Part shown: positions 29,086 to 38,783 of the stretch, piece after piece
Layout of the letters: each line of letters begins with the position of its first letter
How positions within the stretch are numbered: the first letter of the stretch is position 1
NCBI RefSeq assembly: GCF_018403745.1
Contig: NZ_BOVP01000003.1
Location: 248,001 to 312,000 of the forward strand
Direction of reading: 5' to 3'
Length of the DNA: 64,000 nt
From: Lactococcus formosensis
GTDB taxonomy: Bacteria > Bacillota > Bacilli > Lactobacillales > Streptococcaceae
Made by a program: the position numbers and the translations under genes
Notes under the pieces: model-generated
Databases searched by the model: none
The model's input: only the letters and a program-made list of their open reading frames with translations
Told to the model about the DNA's origin: nothing

Positions 29086-29894
29086 TGAAAGATGCTATTC
29101 TTTATCTTAAAGAACAGATTAAATATTTACCAATAGCTATTAATTTATCAAAATACAGTACCAAGAGCACCTCGATGCAAAATAAGTTTGGACGTGTATG
29201 GGAAATCTTGGATCCTTTAGTACAACTTGCTATCAACTATATTATATTTGGGGTACTGATGCAACGGTCCGCTCCAGATGGGCTTCCTCCACTTTCTTGG
29301 ATGTTTATTGGTATGGGCGTGTATTCTTTCATGCAGCACGTTATTGTAACTGGAGCAAAAAGTGTTTCTACACAATTTAAAACAACAGCTAAAATGAAAT
29401 TCCCTGTAAGTATTATGCCCACAGCATCAATGTTTGGCTTTTTAACAGAACTGTACATCATGGTGGGAATGGGCTTAATTATTGCAATGTTCTCAGGTTA
29501 CTATCCATCAATGTATTGGTTGCAATTATTATACTACTTCCCTATGTTAATTATTTTTTCCTTAGCAATGTCGCTCTTATGTTCTTCAATCGAAGTAGTA
29601 TTTCCTGATTTCAAATTCTTTTTGAATTATATCTTTAGATTTTTAATGTATGGATCAGGCGTAATTTTTTCATTGGATCATTTTAAAGTTATTCCCCAAT
29701 TTTTACTTCAATCGCAATTGATTAATCCTTTCTATTATCTTATTGAAGGGTTCAGAGACGTGGCATTTGGAAGAACATGGTTTTGGGAAAAAGGAATGTA
29801 TAACGTGAGTTTTATACTTCTCATGATTGTAATTTTAATCATTGGTTCAAACATGCACATGAAGATTAGAGATAGAATTTCAGATTATTTATAA
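29085..29894 (+). CDS. tagG: TagG-like ABC-2 type permease for polymer export
   Basis: 269 residues, six membrane helices of the ABC-2 family. The cytoplasmic N-terminus has the usual coupling sequence (SMQNKFGRVWEILDPLVQL), and the C-terminal half the typical PLVQ/INPFYYLIEGFRD pattern. It forms the channel partnered with the ATPase encoded immediately upstream; the ATG shares one base with the tagH stop codon. Marks the end of the compositionally ordinary part before the AT-rich cassette. Confidence 0.92.
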   Translation: MKDAILYLKEQIKYLPIAINLSKYSTKSTSMQNKFGRVWEILDPLVQLAINYIIFGVLMQRSAPDGLPPLSWMFIGMGVYSFMQHVIVTGAKSVSTQFKTTAKMKFPVSIMPTASMFGFLTELYIMVGMGLIIAMFSGYYPSMYWLQLLYYFPMLIIFSLAMSLLCSSIEVVFPDFKFFLNYIFRFLMYGSGVIFSLDHFKVIPQFLLQSQLINPFYYLIEGFRDVAFGRTWFWEKGMYNVSFILLMIVILIIGSNMHMKIRDRISDYL

Positions 29895-29914
29895 GAGACT
29901 AAAAGGAAAAAGAA

Positions 29915-32677
29915 ATGAACAGTAACACAAAGAAGTTTTCAATAATAATACCAATATATAATACAGGAAAATACTTACAATCAGCTATAAATAGTTTGGT
30001 TAATCAAACGTTAGACTTTAATAATAATGTCGAAATTATTCTCGTAAATGATGGAAGTACAGATAGAAGCGAGCAAATTTGTAGAAAAATTATCCAAACC
30101 TATCCTGATAATATTAAATATATATATAAAGAAAATGGAGGAGTTGCCTCAGCAAGAAATGTAGGAATACAAGCAGCAAAAGGAGAATGGATAGGTTTTT
30201 TGGACCCAGATGATACTTATAGTTTAAATACTTTGTCGGAATTGCAAAATAGAATCCTAAAATGGCCTAATATTAAGCTATTTAGTATACCTATGTTCAC
30301 ATTTGAAAGAGAAAAAAAATCTCATAGGTTAAACTACAAATTTGGGGAAGATAAAATTGTTGATATAGGTGTAGAGCCAGAAGCGATTCAACTTTCATCA
30401 GCATCTACTTTTGTTAATAAGTCTATTTTTAGAGACTTCCTGTTCCCAGAACAAATACCAGTTGGTGAAGATATGATTTTCAATAATAGAATTTTCTCCA
30501 CATATCATCAGTATGGTTTATTAGCAAAACCAAGATACCATTATCGCAAACGATATGATAAAAGTTCAATAATGGATAATATTGAGGAATCAAAAGAGAG
30601 ATATATCCCTTATATAAAAAATGCGATATTAAAAGAAATTCCTAGTTTACTTAATAATAATACATTATCGAATTATCATCAAAATGTATTTTTATATGAA
30701 ATTTCTGGAAAAATTAAGCAAAAAGAAAGACCAAAACCTTTACTAAAAGATGGAGATTTTGAAAAGTATTTAAAATCTATATGGGAGGTTTTACAATATA
30801 TTGATGGAGATACAATAATCTCTAGTAGATTTTTAGATACTCAGAGAAAATATGTTTTATTAGATTTTAAAAAAACAGGAAGACTTACTAAATTAAGTAA
30901 TATTTTTAATCCAACTATTAATGAAACTCGTACGAATGTTCTGATAAAAAATGAACAAGGTAAAATATTAAAAAGTTTATCTAATGTCATGCTCAATGTT
31001 ACTAACTTCAAGCCGTATAAAGGCAATTTACAAGTAATGGGATATTTTGAAACATTATTTGACTTCGAACAATTTGATGTTTATTTCGAAAATAATAAAA
31101 AAGAAAAAATAATGATCAATCTTTCAACTGATACGAAGGACAATTGTTATTTCATTGGTGAAGTTGTAAAGGAAATATTTAAATTCAAAGTTAACTTACC
31201 CTTGAATTTTCTCCATAAAAAAGTTTATTTGATAGTTAAAGATAGAAAATCGAATATTGCCAAAAAAATTCATTTAAACTTTATAGGTAGAAAATGTCGT
31301 ATATTACGTGGAGTTCCTGGTAGTTATGTGACTCTGGAACAAAATATTGTTTACTATGAGAAAAATGAAAAAAGTTTAAAAATCACCAAAGACGAAGGAA
31401 AAAAAGAATACTTAGATTTGCTTTCAAACATATTTTTGGAAAAGTATAAATCTAATCGACGTCCTTGGAGTATAAGAGATATTAGAAATTTAGTACCTTA
31501 TGTGAGGAAGGAATACGAAGGTAAAACTATAAATATTTTTATGGATCGAGTTCTGAAAGCTGATGATAATGCAGAAGCTCTTATCAAATATTTTGATTCT
31601 AAGAAGAATAAACAAGTATTAAATTATTTTATTTTAAGTCAGAATTCTCCAGATTTTGAAAGATTAACTAAAGAAGGAATCAATGTGATACCATATGGTA
31701 GTTTTGATCATTTAAAATTATTATTAGCTGCGGATAATTTAATTGTATCGCAAATGGCATGGGCTGTTGTTGAGCCTTTTCATGATCAGTACGGTGGGAA
31801 TATAAAGGATTTATTCAAATATAATTTGATATTTTTACAGCATGGCGTCATTATGTGTGATGTATCACAAGTGCTTAAAAAAAGTAAAGTAGATGCAGAT
31901 TTATTTGTTGCTACTGCGTACCCTGAAAAGAAAGAAATATCAAGAGAAGAATATGAATATTCTCAGGAAGAAATTATCTTAACAGGATTACCTCGTCATG
32001 ATAATCTAACTAAAGAAAAAGGAAATTATATTGCTGTGATGCCTACATGGAGTAGGGATGTTGTATCTCAAAATAGAAAAAATGATTTACGCGAAGCAAT
32101 TCCTAACTTTACTAAGACTGAGTATTATAAAAAATGGAATAATATTCTCAATGATAAACGATTACTATCAGCCGCAAAAGCAAAAGGATACGAAATAATT
32201 TTTATTCCGCATCCTGAAATCAGAGGAAGTGTTGAAATGTTTAATCTTGATAATGTACTATTAGCTGAATTTGATGCAAGATATGTAGATATTATTAATA
32301 ATAGTAGCTGTGTAATTACTGATAGAAGTTCAGTGTTCATGGATTTTGGTTACGCAGGGAAAGAAGTATTTTATTATGGACCACATGATAATAATAATTA
32401 TGACGATGGTTATTTTAATTTTGAAGAAGATGGATTTGGACCAGTATCTTATGATTTAAAAACTTTAGTGTCTCAGATTATACAGTCCATGGATAATGAT
32501 TTTGAACTTAGTCATGAATATGTAGAAAGAAGAAATCGATTTTTTGCTTTTGACGATTCTAGAAATTCAGAGAGGGTTTATAACGAAATACAGGCGTTAG
32601 CATCATACAATAGAGAACCTCAAAAAGTAAAACAACATTCGTTGGCTAAGTTTTTTAAAAAGGTGATTAATAAATGA
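29915..32677 (+). CDS. bifunctional GT2 glycosyltransferase / CDP-glycerol glycerophosphotransferase
   Basis: 920 residues. GT2 domain at about 7-250, with IIIPIYNTGKYL, VNDGSTDRS, GGVASARN and the metal-binding DPDD. The middle (about 270-520) is strand-rich and unassigned. The C-terminal TagF-like domain (about 530-900) has FLQHGVI, TGLPRHDNL, VMPTWSRDV, FIPHPEI and ITDRSSVFMDFGY. This suggests one protein adds a sugar and a glycerol phosphate to the growing polymer, as in lactobacillar and streptococcal teichoic-acid clusters. Very AT-rich with many AAT/ATA codons compared with tagG, suggesting transfer. The last bases overlap the next gene. Confidence 0.85.
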   Translation: MNSNTKKFSIIIPIYNTGKYLQSAINSLVNQTLDFNNNVEIILVNDGSTDRSEQICRKIIQTYPDNIKYIYKENGGVASARNVGIQAAKGEWIGFLDPDDTYSLNTLSELQNRILKWPNIKLFSIPMFTFEREKKSHRLNYKFGEDKIVDIGVEPEAIQLSSASTFVNKSIFRDFLFPEQIPVGEDMIFNNRIFSTYHQYGLLAKPRYHYRKRYDKSSIMDNIEESKERYIPYIKNAILKEIPSLLNNNTLSNYHQNVFLYEISGKIKQKERPKPLLKDGDFEKYLKSIWEVLQYIDGDTIISSRFLDTQRKYVLLDFKKTGRLTKLSNIFNPTINETRTNVLIKNEQGKILKSLSNVMLNVTNFKPYKGNLQVMGYFETLFDFEQFDVYFENNKKEKIMINLSTDTKDNCYFIGEVVKEIFKFKVNLPLNFLHKKVYLIVKDRKSNIAKKIHLNFIGRKCRILRGVPGSYVTLEQNIVYYEKNEKSLKITKDEGKKEYLDLLSNIFLEKYKSNRRPWSIRDIRNLVPYVRKEYEGKTINIFMDRVLKADDNAEALIKYFDSKKNKQVLNYFILSQNSPDFERLTKEGINVIPYGSFDHLKLLLAADNLIVSQMAWAVVEPFHDQYGGNIKDLFKYNLIFLQHGVIMCDVSQVLKKSKVDADLFVATAYPEKKEISREEYEYSQEEIILTGLPRHDNLTKEKGNYIAVMPTWSRDVVSQNRKNDLREAIPNFTKTEYYKKWNNILNDKRLLSAAKAKGYEIIFIPHPEIRGSVEMFNLDNVLLAEFDARYVDIINNSSCVITDRSSVFMDFGYAGKEVFYYGPHDNNNYDDGYFNFEEDGFGPVSYDLKTLVSQIIQSMDNDFELSHEYVERRNRFFAFDDSRNSERVYNEIQALASYNREPQKVKQHSLAKFFKKVINK

Positions 32678-33819
32678 ATAAGGTAACAAATATATCGGAG
32701 TTTGGAATAAGTATAGATGTAAAGGATACAACGGGGATATCATTTACTGCACGAAATAGAGAAAACGGAAAAGATATTGAAATTCCATTCAGAAAATTCG
32801 AGGATTCATACTATATTAGTTTTGCTGATTTAGAAGAGTGCTTAAATAGTAATCACAGAAAGGTGTTCTATGACTTTTTGTTGTGGGAAAATGGTGTATA
32901 TGTTGAACGCATAGTAAATTCAAGGAAGGATGCAAGAGAAGTATCAAAAGTTATTGAAACAGTCGATAAAGTAACACAAATCAATAAAAAAGTAATAATT
33001 ACACCCTTTAAGACTTCAAGGGATACGTTGGGTTGTGAAGTAATAACTGAGACAATCGATGAAAAAAGTTTTCAATCTGAGAACGGCATAGAAATTAATT
33101 ATGTCGAAAAAATAATGAAAAATGGCTTAAAAAACAAACTAATTGTTACTTTTCCTTACAATTCCCCTGTTAATCCTAAAATAAAAAAAAGTGCTGCTTT
33201 TTATCAATATCAAAAGACGCTAAGTAATATTGGGGCTAGTAAGATATTTTTAAAAGACGGTGGAGGGAAAGTTGGTAATTGGTTTCTAGGATTTGGTAAT
33301 TTTGATTATAGAGATGCGACTGTTGAATTTCTTGAAGCAAAGATTAAAGAACTTGAAATCAATAAAGAAGATGTTATTTTCTTTGGTGTAAGTAAGGGTG
33401 GTTATAATGCGATATTATTTGGTCTAATGCTAGGTATATCAAATGTAGTTGTATCTTCAGCAATTGGCAAGATATACTCATTTCTGGGGAATTGTAGCCA
33501 AAATTCTTACATTTTCCCCCAAGATATGAGTGGAAGCCAGAAAGAAATGTATGATAATTTAATTAGACAAGCAGCTATAAATACAACTAATAAGCCCAAT
33601 ATATATATTATAACGAATAAAAATGATGAATATTATACCCCACATATACCATATCTGAAGGAAGTTTTTGAGGAAAATAATATACCGCATCAAATTTATC
33701 ATAATCCTAATCCAGAAATAACTCGGCATGGTTTAATATATAAAAAATCACGCAATGAGATTTATAATTTACTTTTTAGTTTAATTTGTGATGAAAATTC
33801 AATAAAGAAGATTGAGTAG
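32674..33819 (+). CDS. alpha/beta-hydrolase-like protein in the polymer cluster
   Basis: 381 residues, no signal peptide. The C-terminal half carries a nucleophile-elbow sequence FFGVSKGGYNAILFG (G-x-S-x-G, about 235-249) and a later His region (PEITRHGLIYKKS), as in alpha/beta hydrolases related to accessory-Sec Asp2 and XcbB/CpsF-type capsule proteins. The N-terminal 120 residues are strand-rich. It may add or remove an acyl group on the polymer, but no activity can be claimed. It overlaps the upstream gene by four bases and shares its low GC. Confidence 0.6.
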   Translation: MNKVTNISEFGISIDVKDTTGISFTARNRENGKDIEIPFRKFEDSYYISFADLEECLNSNHRKVFYDFLLWENGVYVERIVNSRKDAREVSKVIETVDKVTQINKKVIITPFKTSRDTLGCEVITETIDEKSFQSENGIEINYVEKIMKNGLKNKLIVTFPYNSPVNPKIKKSAAFYQYQKTLSNIGASKIFLKDGGGKVGNWFLGFGNFDYRDATVEFLEAKIKELEINKEDVIFFGVSKGGYNAILFGLMLGISNVVVSSAIGKIYSFLGNCSQNSYIFPQDMSGSQKEMYDNLIRQAAINTTNKPNIYIITNKNDEYYTPHIPYLKEVFEENNIPHQIYHNPNPEITRHGLIYKKSRNEIYNLLFSLICDENSIKKIE

Positions 33820-33945
33820 TCTTTCTGTACTTTGATAATTAAAATCACTAACTAGAGATCAAAAAGTTGTTATTGATATTGAATGGTTTTGATATATATT
33901 TTTCTTTAAGAATATTATTTTTAACTCAATAACTAGATATAAAAC

Positions 33946-35568
33946 GTGAATGGAATAAAGGTGAAGATAACAGTTAAGACTCTCAAAATGTCGAAATCAG
34001 ACATCAAAATTAAGATTATTGCGCCCAAAAATATTTTAAAACCGACTTTATATATCAAATCTCGGAAAAACAAAGAGTTTTCTTTTACTGTACCTCCTTC
34101 TGATTCAAATAATTGTGAGTTAGTTTTCATTCTTCCATTAAGTAATATTTCTCCTTTCAATTTATATTATGATTTTTATTTGAAATATCAGAATGAATAT
34201 GGTGACTATCAGTTTCAGAGAATTCGTAATAATTCAAAGCGACAACGCCAAGCGATAAATTTGTTACATTTGAAATATAAAACAGTAATAAATAATAGAA
34301 AAAAATATTTAATAACAGCATATTTTGCAGTTGGAGGATACTTATCTTTACAGATGCGAGAAACTGATGAGTATGATGCAATTAAGTACAAATTAAAAGA
34401 AATGGCTGCTTTGTTTTTAGTTCCCTTTGTTTACTGGTATTATAGGGATTCAAAAATTATATACGAAAAATTCTCTAATTATGCACGTGATAATTCCTTC
34501 TATTATTTTACGTATGTACAAAATAAAGGGAAAAACAAACTATTCTATATTATAAAAAAAGACTCACCAGATATACCAAACTTGTCTCAATTCAGAAAAA
34601 ATATAGTTTATTTTATGAGTGTTAAACACATTCTTTTGATTATTGTTTCAAAATATTTTATTGCTTCAGAGTCTAAAGGGCATGCTTATGCATGGAGACA
34701 CAATCAAAGTATTTCACGTTTTTTCTTGAATAAAAAGCCCTTTGTTTTTTTACAACATGGCGTTTTAGGATTAAAGAAAGTGGATAGAACTTTCTTCGCT
34801 AATAATAAACTAAACCATGCTGATTTATTTATTACCAGTTCAAATATTGAAAAAAAAATAGTTTTAGAATATTTAGGGTATGAAAAAAAACAGATTGCAA
34901 TCACAGGATTAGCACGTTGGGATAATACGAATACTTTAATAAAGACAAAAAAAATATTTCTTATGCCAACGTGGCGTACACACTTGGAGCTTTTATCTCA
35001 TGATGAATTTTTAAAAAGTGATTTCTATAAAGAGTATTATAATTTAATTCACTCTAAATTTTTAGAAAGTATCTTACATAAATATGACTATTCTTTACAT
35101 TTTATGATGCATCCAAAGTTCATTCAATTTGAAAAGTACTTTACATCAAATAGTAGTCATATAAAAGTGTTATATCAAAATGAACATCCACTTGATAAAG
35201 AGTTACGGACTAGTGAATTAGTTATTACAGATTATAGTAGTATTATTTGGGATGCACTTTACTATGATATCCCTACGTTTTTATTCCAATTTGATCAAGA
35301 AGAGTATTTGAAGCTACAAGGGAGTTATTTAAATATGGAAGATGATTTATCAAAAATAGTGGTGCATAATGTAGAAGGGTTATTACAAAAAATAGAGTCA
35401 TTCATTGTTGAAAAAAAAGCACCAGATATATTGAATTATCAAAAGAAATATTTTGCTTTTCAAGACTTTGAAAATTCTAAAAGAATTGATAAAGCAGTTA
35501 GACTTTGGGAAGATGAATTTCAATTTACACCTCTTTTAAAAATTTTATTGAAAGGGACTTTTAAATGA
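33946..35568 (+). CDS. CDP-glycerol glycerophosphotransferase (TagB/TagF family)
   Basis: 540 residues. The N-terminal strand-rich domain (about 1-100) and helical middle lead into the transferase domain: FVFLQHGVLGLKK, ITGLARWDN, FLMPTWRTH, HFMMHPKF and LVITDYSSIIWDALYYDIPTFLF. This family uses CDP-glycerol to add or polymerise glycerol phosphate at the membrane face. The start is uncertain: GTG 33946 has no ribosome site, and GTG 33961 is an alternative. It is preceded by 126 AT-rich bases, the largest gap in the operon. Strongly AT-rich. Confidence 0.82.
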   Translation: MNGIKVKITVKTLKMSKSDIKIKIIAPKNILKPTLYIKSRKNKEFSFTVPPSDSNNCELVFILPLSNISPFNLYYDFYLKYQNEYGDYQFQRIRNNSKRQRQAINLLHLKYKTVINNRKKYLITAYFAVGGYLSLQMRETDEYDAIKYKLKEMAALFLVPFVYWYYRDSKIIYEKFSNYARDNSFYYFTYVQNKGKNKLFYIIKKDSPDIPNLSQFRKNIVYFMSVKHILLIIVSKYFIASESKGHAYAWRHNQSISRFFLNKKPFVFLQHGVLGLKKVDRTFFANNKLNHADLFITSSNIEKKIVLEYLGYEKKQIAITGLARWDNTNTLIKTKKIFLMPTWRTHLELLSHDEFLKSDFYKEYYNLIHSKFLESILHKYDYSLHFMMHPKFIQFEKYFTSNSSHIKVLYQNEHPLDKELRTSELVITDYSSIIWDALYYDIPTFLFQFDQEEYLKLQGSYLNMEDDLSKIVVHNVEGLLQKIESFIVEKKAPDILNYQKKYFAFQDFENSKRIDKAVRLWEDEFQFTPLLKILLKGTFK

Positions 35569-35584
35569 TGGATAGGTTAAATAA

Positions 35585-36010
35585 ATGAACAAAGAAAAAA
35601 GAATCCTTGTCGCAGGCACCTTTGACATTCTCCACGAAAGCCATATCGATATGTTACGTAATGCCAAGAATCTTGGTGATAAGCTGATCGTTATGCTTTC
35701 GACAGATGAATTCAATGCCCAAAAAGGAAAAAAAGCTTATCAGGAATATGCAACTCGTAAGTATATTTTGGAGTCCATCCGCTATGTGGACCTTGTGGTA
35801 CCTGAGCAGTCTTGGGAGGACAAAGCACTTTATATCGATATGTTTGAGGTGGATATTTTTGCCATGGGCGATGATTGGAAAGGGAAATTTGACTTCTTGA
35901 AAGAACAGTTTCCTGATCTGAAAATCATGTATTTCCCACGTGGTAAAACTTCATCTTCAAGTATCAAACAAGATTTAGGGAAGATGTATATTTCTAATAT
36001 TAAAGAATAA
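35585..36010 (+). CDS. tagD: glycerol-3-phosphate cytidylyltransferase TagD
   Basis: 141 residues, usual size. It makes CDP-glycerol from CTP and glycerol-3-phosphate, the donor for the TagB/TagF enzymes around it. The nucleotidyltransferase motif VAGTFDILHESHIDML (about 9-24) has HxxH, with ES where GH-type members often have YG. The second motif RGKTSSSSIK stands in for the usual RTxGISTT. Base composition and codon use return to ordinary here, unlike the gene just upstream. Confidence 0.93.
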   Translation: MNKEKRILVAGTFDILHESHIDMLRNAKNLGDKLIVMLSTDEFNAQKGKKAYQEYATRKYILESIRYVDLVVPEQSWEDKALYIDMFEVDIFAMGDDWKGKFDFLKEQFPDLKIMYFPRGKTSSSSIKQDLGKMYISNIKE

Positions 36011-36442
36011 ATGAACGATATAAAAAAGATTCTCTCAAAGTTAGGATTGGTCATTAATCCGCTCAAATTAATAAAACTATTGAAACAAGTTGATTATTTA
36101 TTTAAGCATCGCCAAAATAATTACCCCAATGATCGAAAGTCAACCGACTTATATTTGAAAATTGATAGTAGTGTGTATATTTTTCAAGGTAAAAAATTTT
36201 CTAAAGTAGAAAATTTACCTGAGGTATGCAGTTTAATAACTTTAAGTGAAGAGTCTGTGACTAAAAGCTTAGCACTTTTAGGAAAAACTGAACAAACAGA
36301 TATCAATTCTTTATTAAAAGCTTTAAGTAACGTAAAAAATGAAGATACTTTTCACAAAGTAATTGGTGAAATTTCAGAAGATTTTTCTACAAACTTATCA
36401 ATGAGTCAGTTAGTTAAAACAGTAAGTAAAAAATTAATTTAG
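36011..36442 (+). CDS. unknown cytoplasmic protein in the polymer operon
   Basis: 143 residues starting directly after the tagD stop codon, so probably coupled to it. Basic N-terminus (about 1-45), a short strand-rich middle (YLKIDSSVYIFQGKKFSKV), then helices. No membrane segment, motif or family recognised. AT-rich. Its position between TagD and a TagB-like enzyme suggests a helper role, which is inference only. Confidence 0.55.
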   Translation: MNDIKKILSKLGLVINPLKLIKLLKQVDYLFKHRQNNYPNDRKSTDLYLKIDSSVYIFQGKKFSKVENLPEVCSLITLSEESVTKSLALLGKTEQTDINSLLKALSNVKNEDTFHKVIGEISEDFSTNLSMSQLVKTVSKKLI

Positions 36443-36463
36443 AATGTAAGGAAAGGGACAATA

Positions 36464-37648
36464 TTGATTTTATTAGCGAGACTAAGACTATTTTTTATAA
36501 GAACAATAATGTACCCCTTTCTGTTTATCTTAGGTGTAGTTTTTAAGACAAATTCAAAGATTGTTTTGTTTACTTCTTTTAATGGTAAATCCTACTCGGA
36601 TAATCCACGTTATTTGTTTGAATACATGAGAGATTCGGAAGAGTTTTCTGATTATCAATTCATCTGGGCTTTCAAAAAGAAGCAAGCAATAGCAGGAGCA
36701 AAAACGGTTAACTTTAACTCACTCCAATATTATTACTATCTTTCTAAAGCAAAATATTGGGTCTTTAATGCTAAAATGGCTCCTTATTATTATAAGAAGT
36801 CAGACCAAATCTACTTACAAACTTGGCATGGTGTCCCCCTGAAGCGGTTAGGTCACGATATTATTGATAATGGTTCAACTTACTATAGAAGTAAACAGAG
36901 TTACAAACAGATGGTGAGATCCTATGATAAGGACAGTAGACATTGGGATTACCTTGTTGCTTCTAGTCCTTTTTCCGCTCATGTATTTGAAACAGCATTT
37001 GCTTTTCCGCAGCAAAAAATGCTCAAGGTCGGCTATCCACGGGTTGATTGTTTGATACATCCAAATCCTGCTAGGGTTGAGGAATTAAAGAAGAAGTATC
37101 ATTTGCCACTAAATAAAAAAATAATTCTTTATGCTCCAACATGGCGAGATAATTCTTATAGTAATACGGGCTATACTTTTGAATTAAAGGTCGATTTTTA
37201 CAAGTGGAAAAGGGAACTTGGAGAAGACTATGTCGTTTTGTTCAAACCACACTACTTGATTTGTAGCACTTACCATATACCTCAGGATTTAAACAATTTT
37301 ATCTTTTTCATGGATCCAAATCAGGATATTAATGATGCTTACTTAGTGAGCGATGCTCTGATTACTGACTATTCAAGTGTATTCTTTGATTATGCTCAAC
37401 TGGGAAGACCTATTTATTTTTATATGTATGACCTTGCACATTATGCTGAAGAATTACGAGGTTTTTATCTCAAAGTGCCCGACGATTTACCTAATGATCC
37501 CGTAAAAACAGAAGAAGAACTCCTAAAAATGATTAAAGATGATTGTTTTGACTACCAAAGGCTGTATGCGTTTAACAAGAAGTTTAATCCGTGGAATGAT
37601 GGCAGTGCTTTTGAAAAAATTATAAGCGAGGTTTGTAATGAAAATTAA
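36464..37648 (+). CDS. CDP-glycerol glycerophosphotransferase (TagB-like)
   Basis: 394 residues. N-terminal amphipathic/hydrophobic stretch (about 8-28) fits membrane association. Family motifs: LQTWHGVPLKRLGHD (about 118-132), ILYAPTWRDN, VLFKPHY and ALITDYSSVFFDYAQLGRPIYFY. The WHG type resembles TagB primases and long TagF-like polymerases; which one cannot be told from sequence alone. It starts with TTG after AAGGAAAGG, a good ribosome site with no ATG alternative nearby. Overlaps the next gene by 11 bases. Confidence 0.85.
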   Translation: MILLARLRLFFIRTIMYPFLFILGVVFKTNSKIVLFTSFNGKSYSDNPRYLFEYMRDSEEFSDYQFIWAFKKKQAIAGAKTVNFNSLQYYYYLSKAKYWVFNAKMAPYYYKKSDQIYLQTWHGVPLKRLGHDIIDNGSTYYRSKQSYKQMVRSYDKDSRHWDYLVASSPFSAHVFETAFAFPQQKMLKVGYPRVDCLIHPNPARVEELKKKYHLPLNKKIILYAPTWRDNSYSNTGYTFELKVDFYKWKRELGEDYVVLFKPHYLICSTYHIPQDLNNFIFFMDPNQDINDAYLVSDALITDYSSVFFDYAQLGRPIYFYMYDLAHYAEELRGFYLKVPDDLPNDPVKTEEELLKMIKDDCFDYQRLYAFNKKFNPWNDGSAFEKIISEVCNEN

Positions 37649-38783
37649 ATCCATTGTGTTAACCTTTATTTTAGCGCTTTTCTACCCGTTCACTTTTCTC
37701 TGTCGTGTGCATCAGAACCGGATTACTTTCATTTCGCTTGAGCATGAAAATCTGTCCAAGGATTTCAAAATTTTGCATGATGAATTGGTCGCAAATCAAG
37801 AGTACGAGATAAAAACCTTGCTCTTTAAATTTCAACCAACTTTCTGGGGCCAACTCCAATACGGATTAGCTTGCATTCAGCAACTTTTTGTCCTTCAAAG
37901 TTCTAAACTGGTGATTATTGATTATAACAACTTCGTCATTTCTAAATTTCCCCATCGTAAAGAGGTCAAAGTTCTTGAGATTTGGCACGCCACAGCAGCT
38001 CTAAAAAACTTTGGTAACTGTGTCCAACGAGATTACGAAATTAAAAACTATGATTATGCTATTGCTAACTCAGATTTTTATAAAAGAGTGTATGCACAAG
38101 CTTTTCAACTCCCAGAGTCTCACGTCATGGTTACAGGCATTCCTAATAATGATAAAATTTTCGATGAACATTTTGTCAAGGCAACTAAAGAGCAACTTCT
38201 TAGAAAGTACCCTGCTTTAGTAGGGAAAAAAGTCATCACTTATGCGCCAACATTTCGGGGACGGATTAGTACTTACTTTAAAGAGGTAAAACTTGATTTG
38301 GCACGTGTACATCAAGATTTAGGTGAAGATTACATTATCATCTACAAAGCACACCCGCTGATTTCGGGTTCTGCTTATGAGAGCAATCCTCATGTGCTCT
38401 TTATTGAAGAAGAGCACATCTCCTTAATCTTCTGTGTTACGGATGTACTGGTGACCGATTATTCGGCAATTGCGGTGGATTGGATGGTCTTTGACAAACC
38501 TATCGTTGCTTATGTTCCCGACTTTAAAAGTTATTCTAAAAAACCAGGCTTAACAATAGATTACCTACAAGAATTTCCTGGAGACGTTACTTTTAATGAA
38601 AATGAGCTCATTCAAGCACTCCAGACAACAGATAGAGCTTCCTACAAAAAAGAAAGAGCCACCTTTTTCCAGAAAACCTACAACTATCGAGATGGGAAAG
38701 CAACAGAACGTGTGCTTAGGTTGATTGAAGATCTTATGGCTGAAAAGGCAGTAGAGGAGAATATGGAGAGAGTTGAAATATGA
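37638..38783 (+). CDS. CDP-glycerol glycerophosphotransferase family protein
   Basis: 381 residues. An N-terminal hydrophobic helix (about 5-22) is followed by the transferase fold: VLEIWHATAALKNFG (about 117-131), ITYAPTFRG, IIYKAHPL and VLVTDYSAIAVDWMVFDKPIVAY. The fourth TagB/TagF-like enzyme of the operon; its motifs are the most divergent (WHA instead of WHG), hinting at a different acceptor, perhaps linkage or priming. Overlaps its upstream neighbour by 11 bases and its downstream neighbour by four. Confidence 0.83.
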   Translation: MKIKSIVLTFILALFYPFTFLCRVHQNRITFISLEHENLSKDFKILHDELVANQEYEIKTLLFKFQPTFWGQLQYGLACIQQLFVLQSSKLVIIDYNNFVISKFPHRKEVKVLEIWHATAALKNFGNCVQRDYEIKNYDYAIANSDFYKRVYAQAFQLPESHVMVTGIPNNDKIFDEHFVKATKEQLLRKYPALVGKKVITYAPTFRGRISTYFKEVKLDLARVHQDLGEDYIIIYKAHPLISGSAYESNPHVLFIEEEHISLIFCVTDVLVTDYSAIAVDWMVFDKPIVAYVPDFKSYSKKPGLTIDYLQEFPGDVTFNENELIQALQTTDRASYKKERATFFQKTYNYRDGKATERVLRLIEDLMAEKAVEENMERVEI

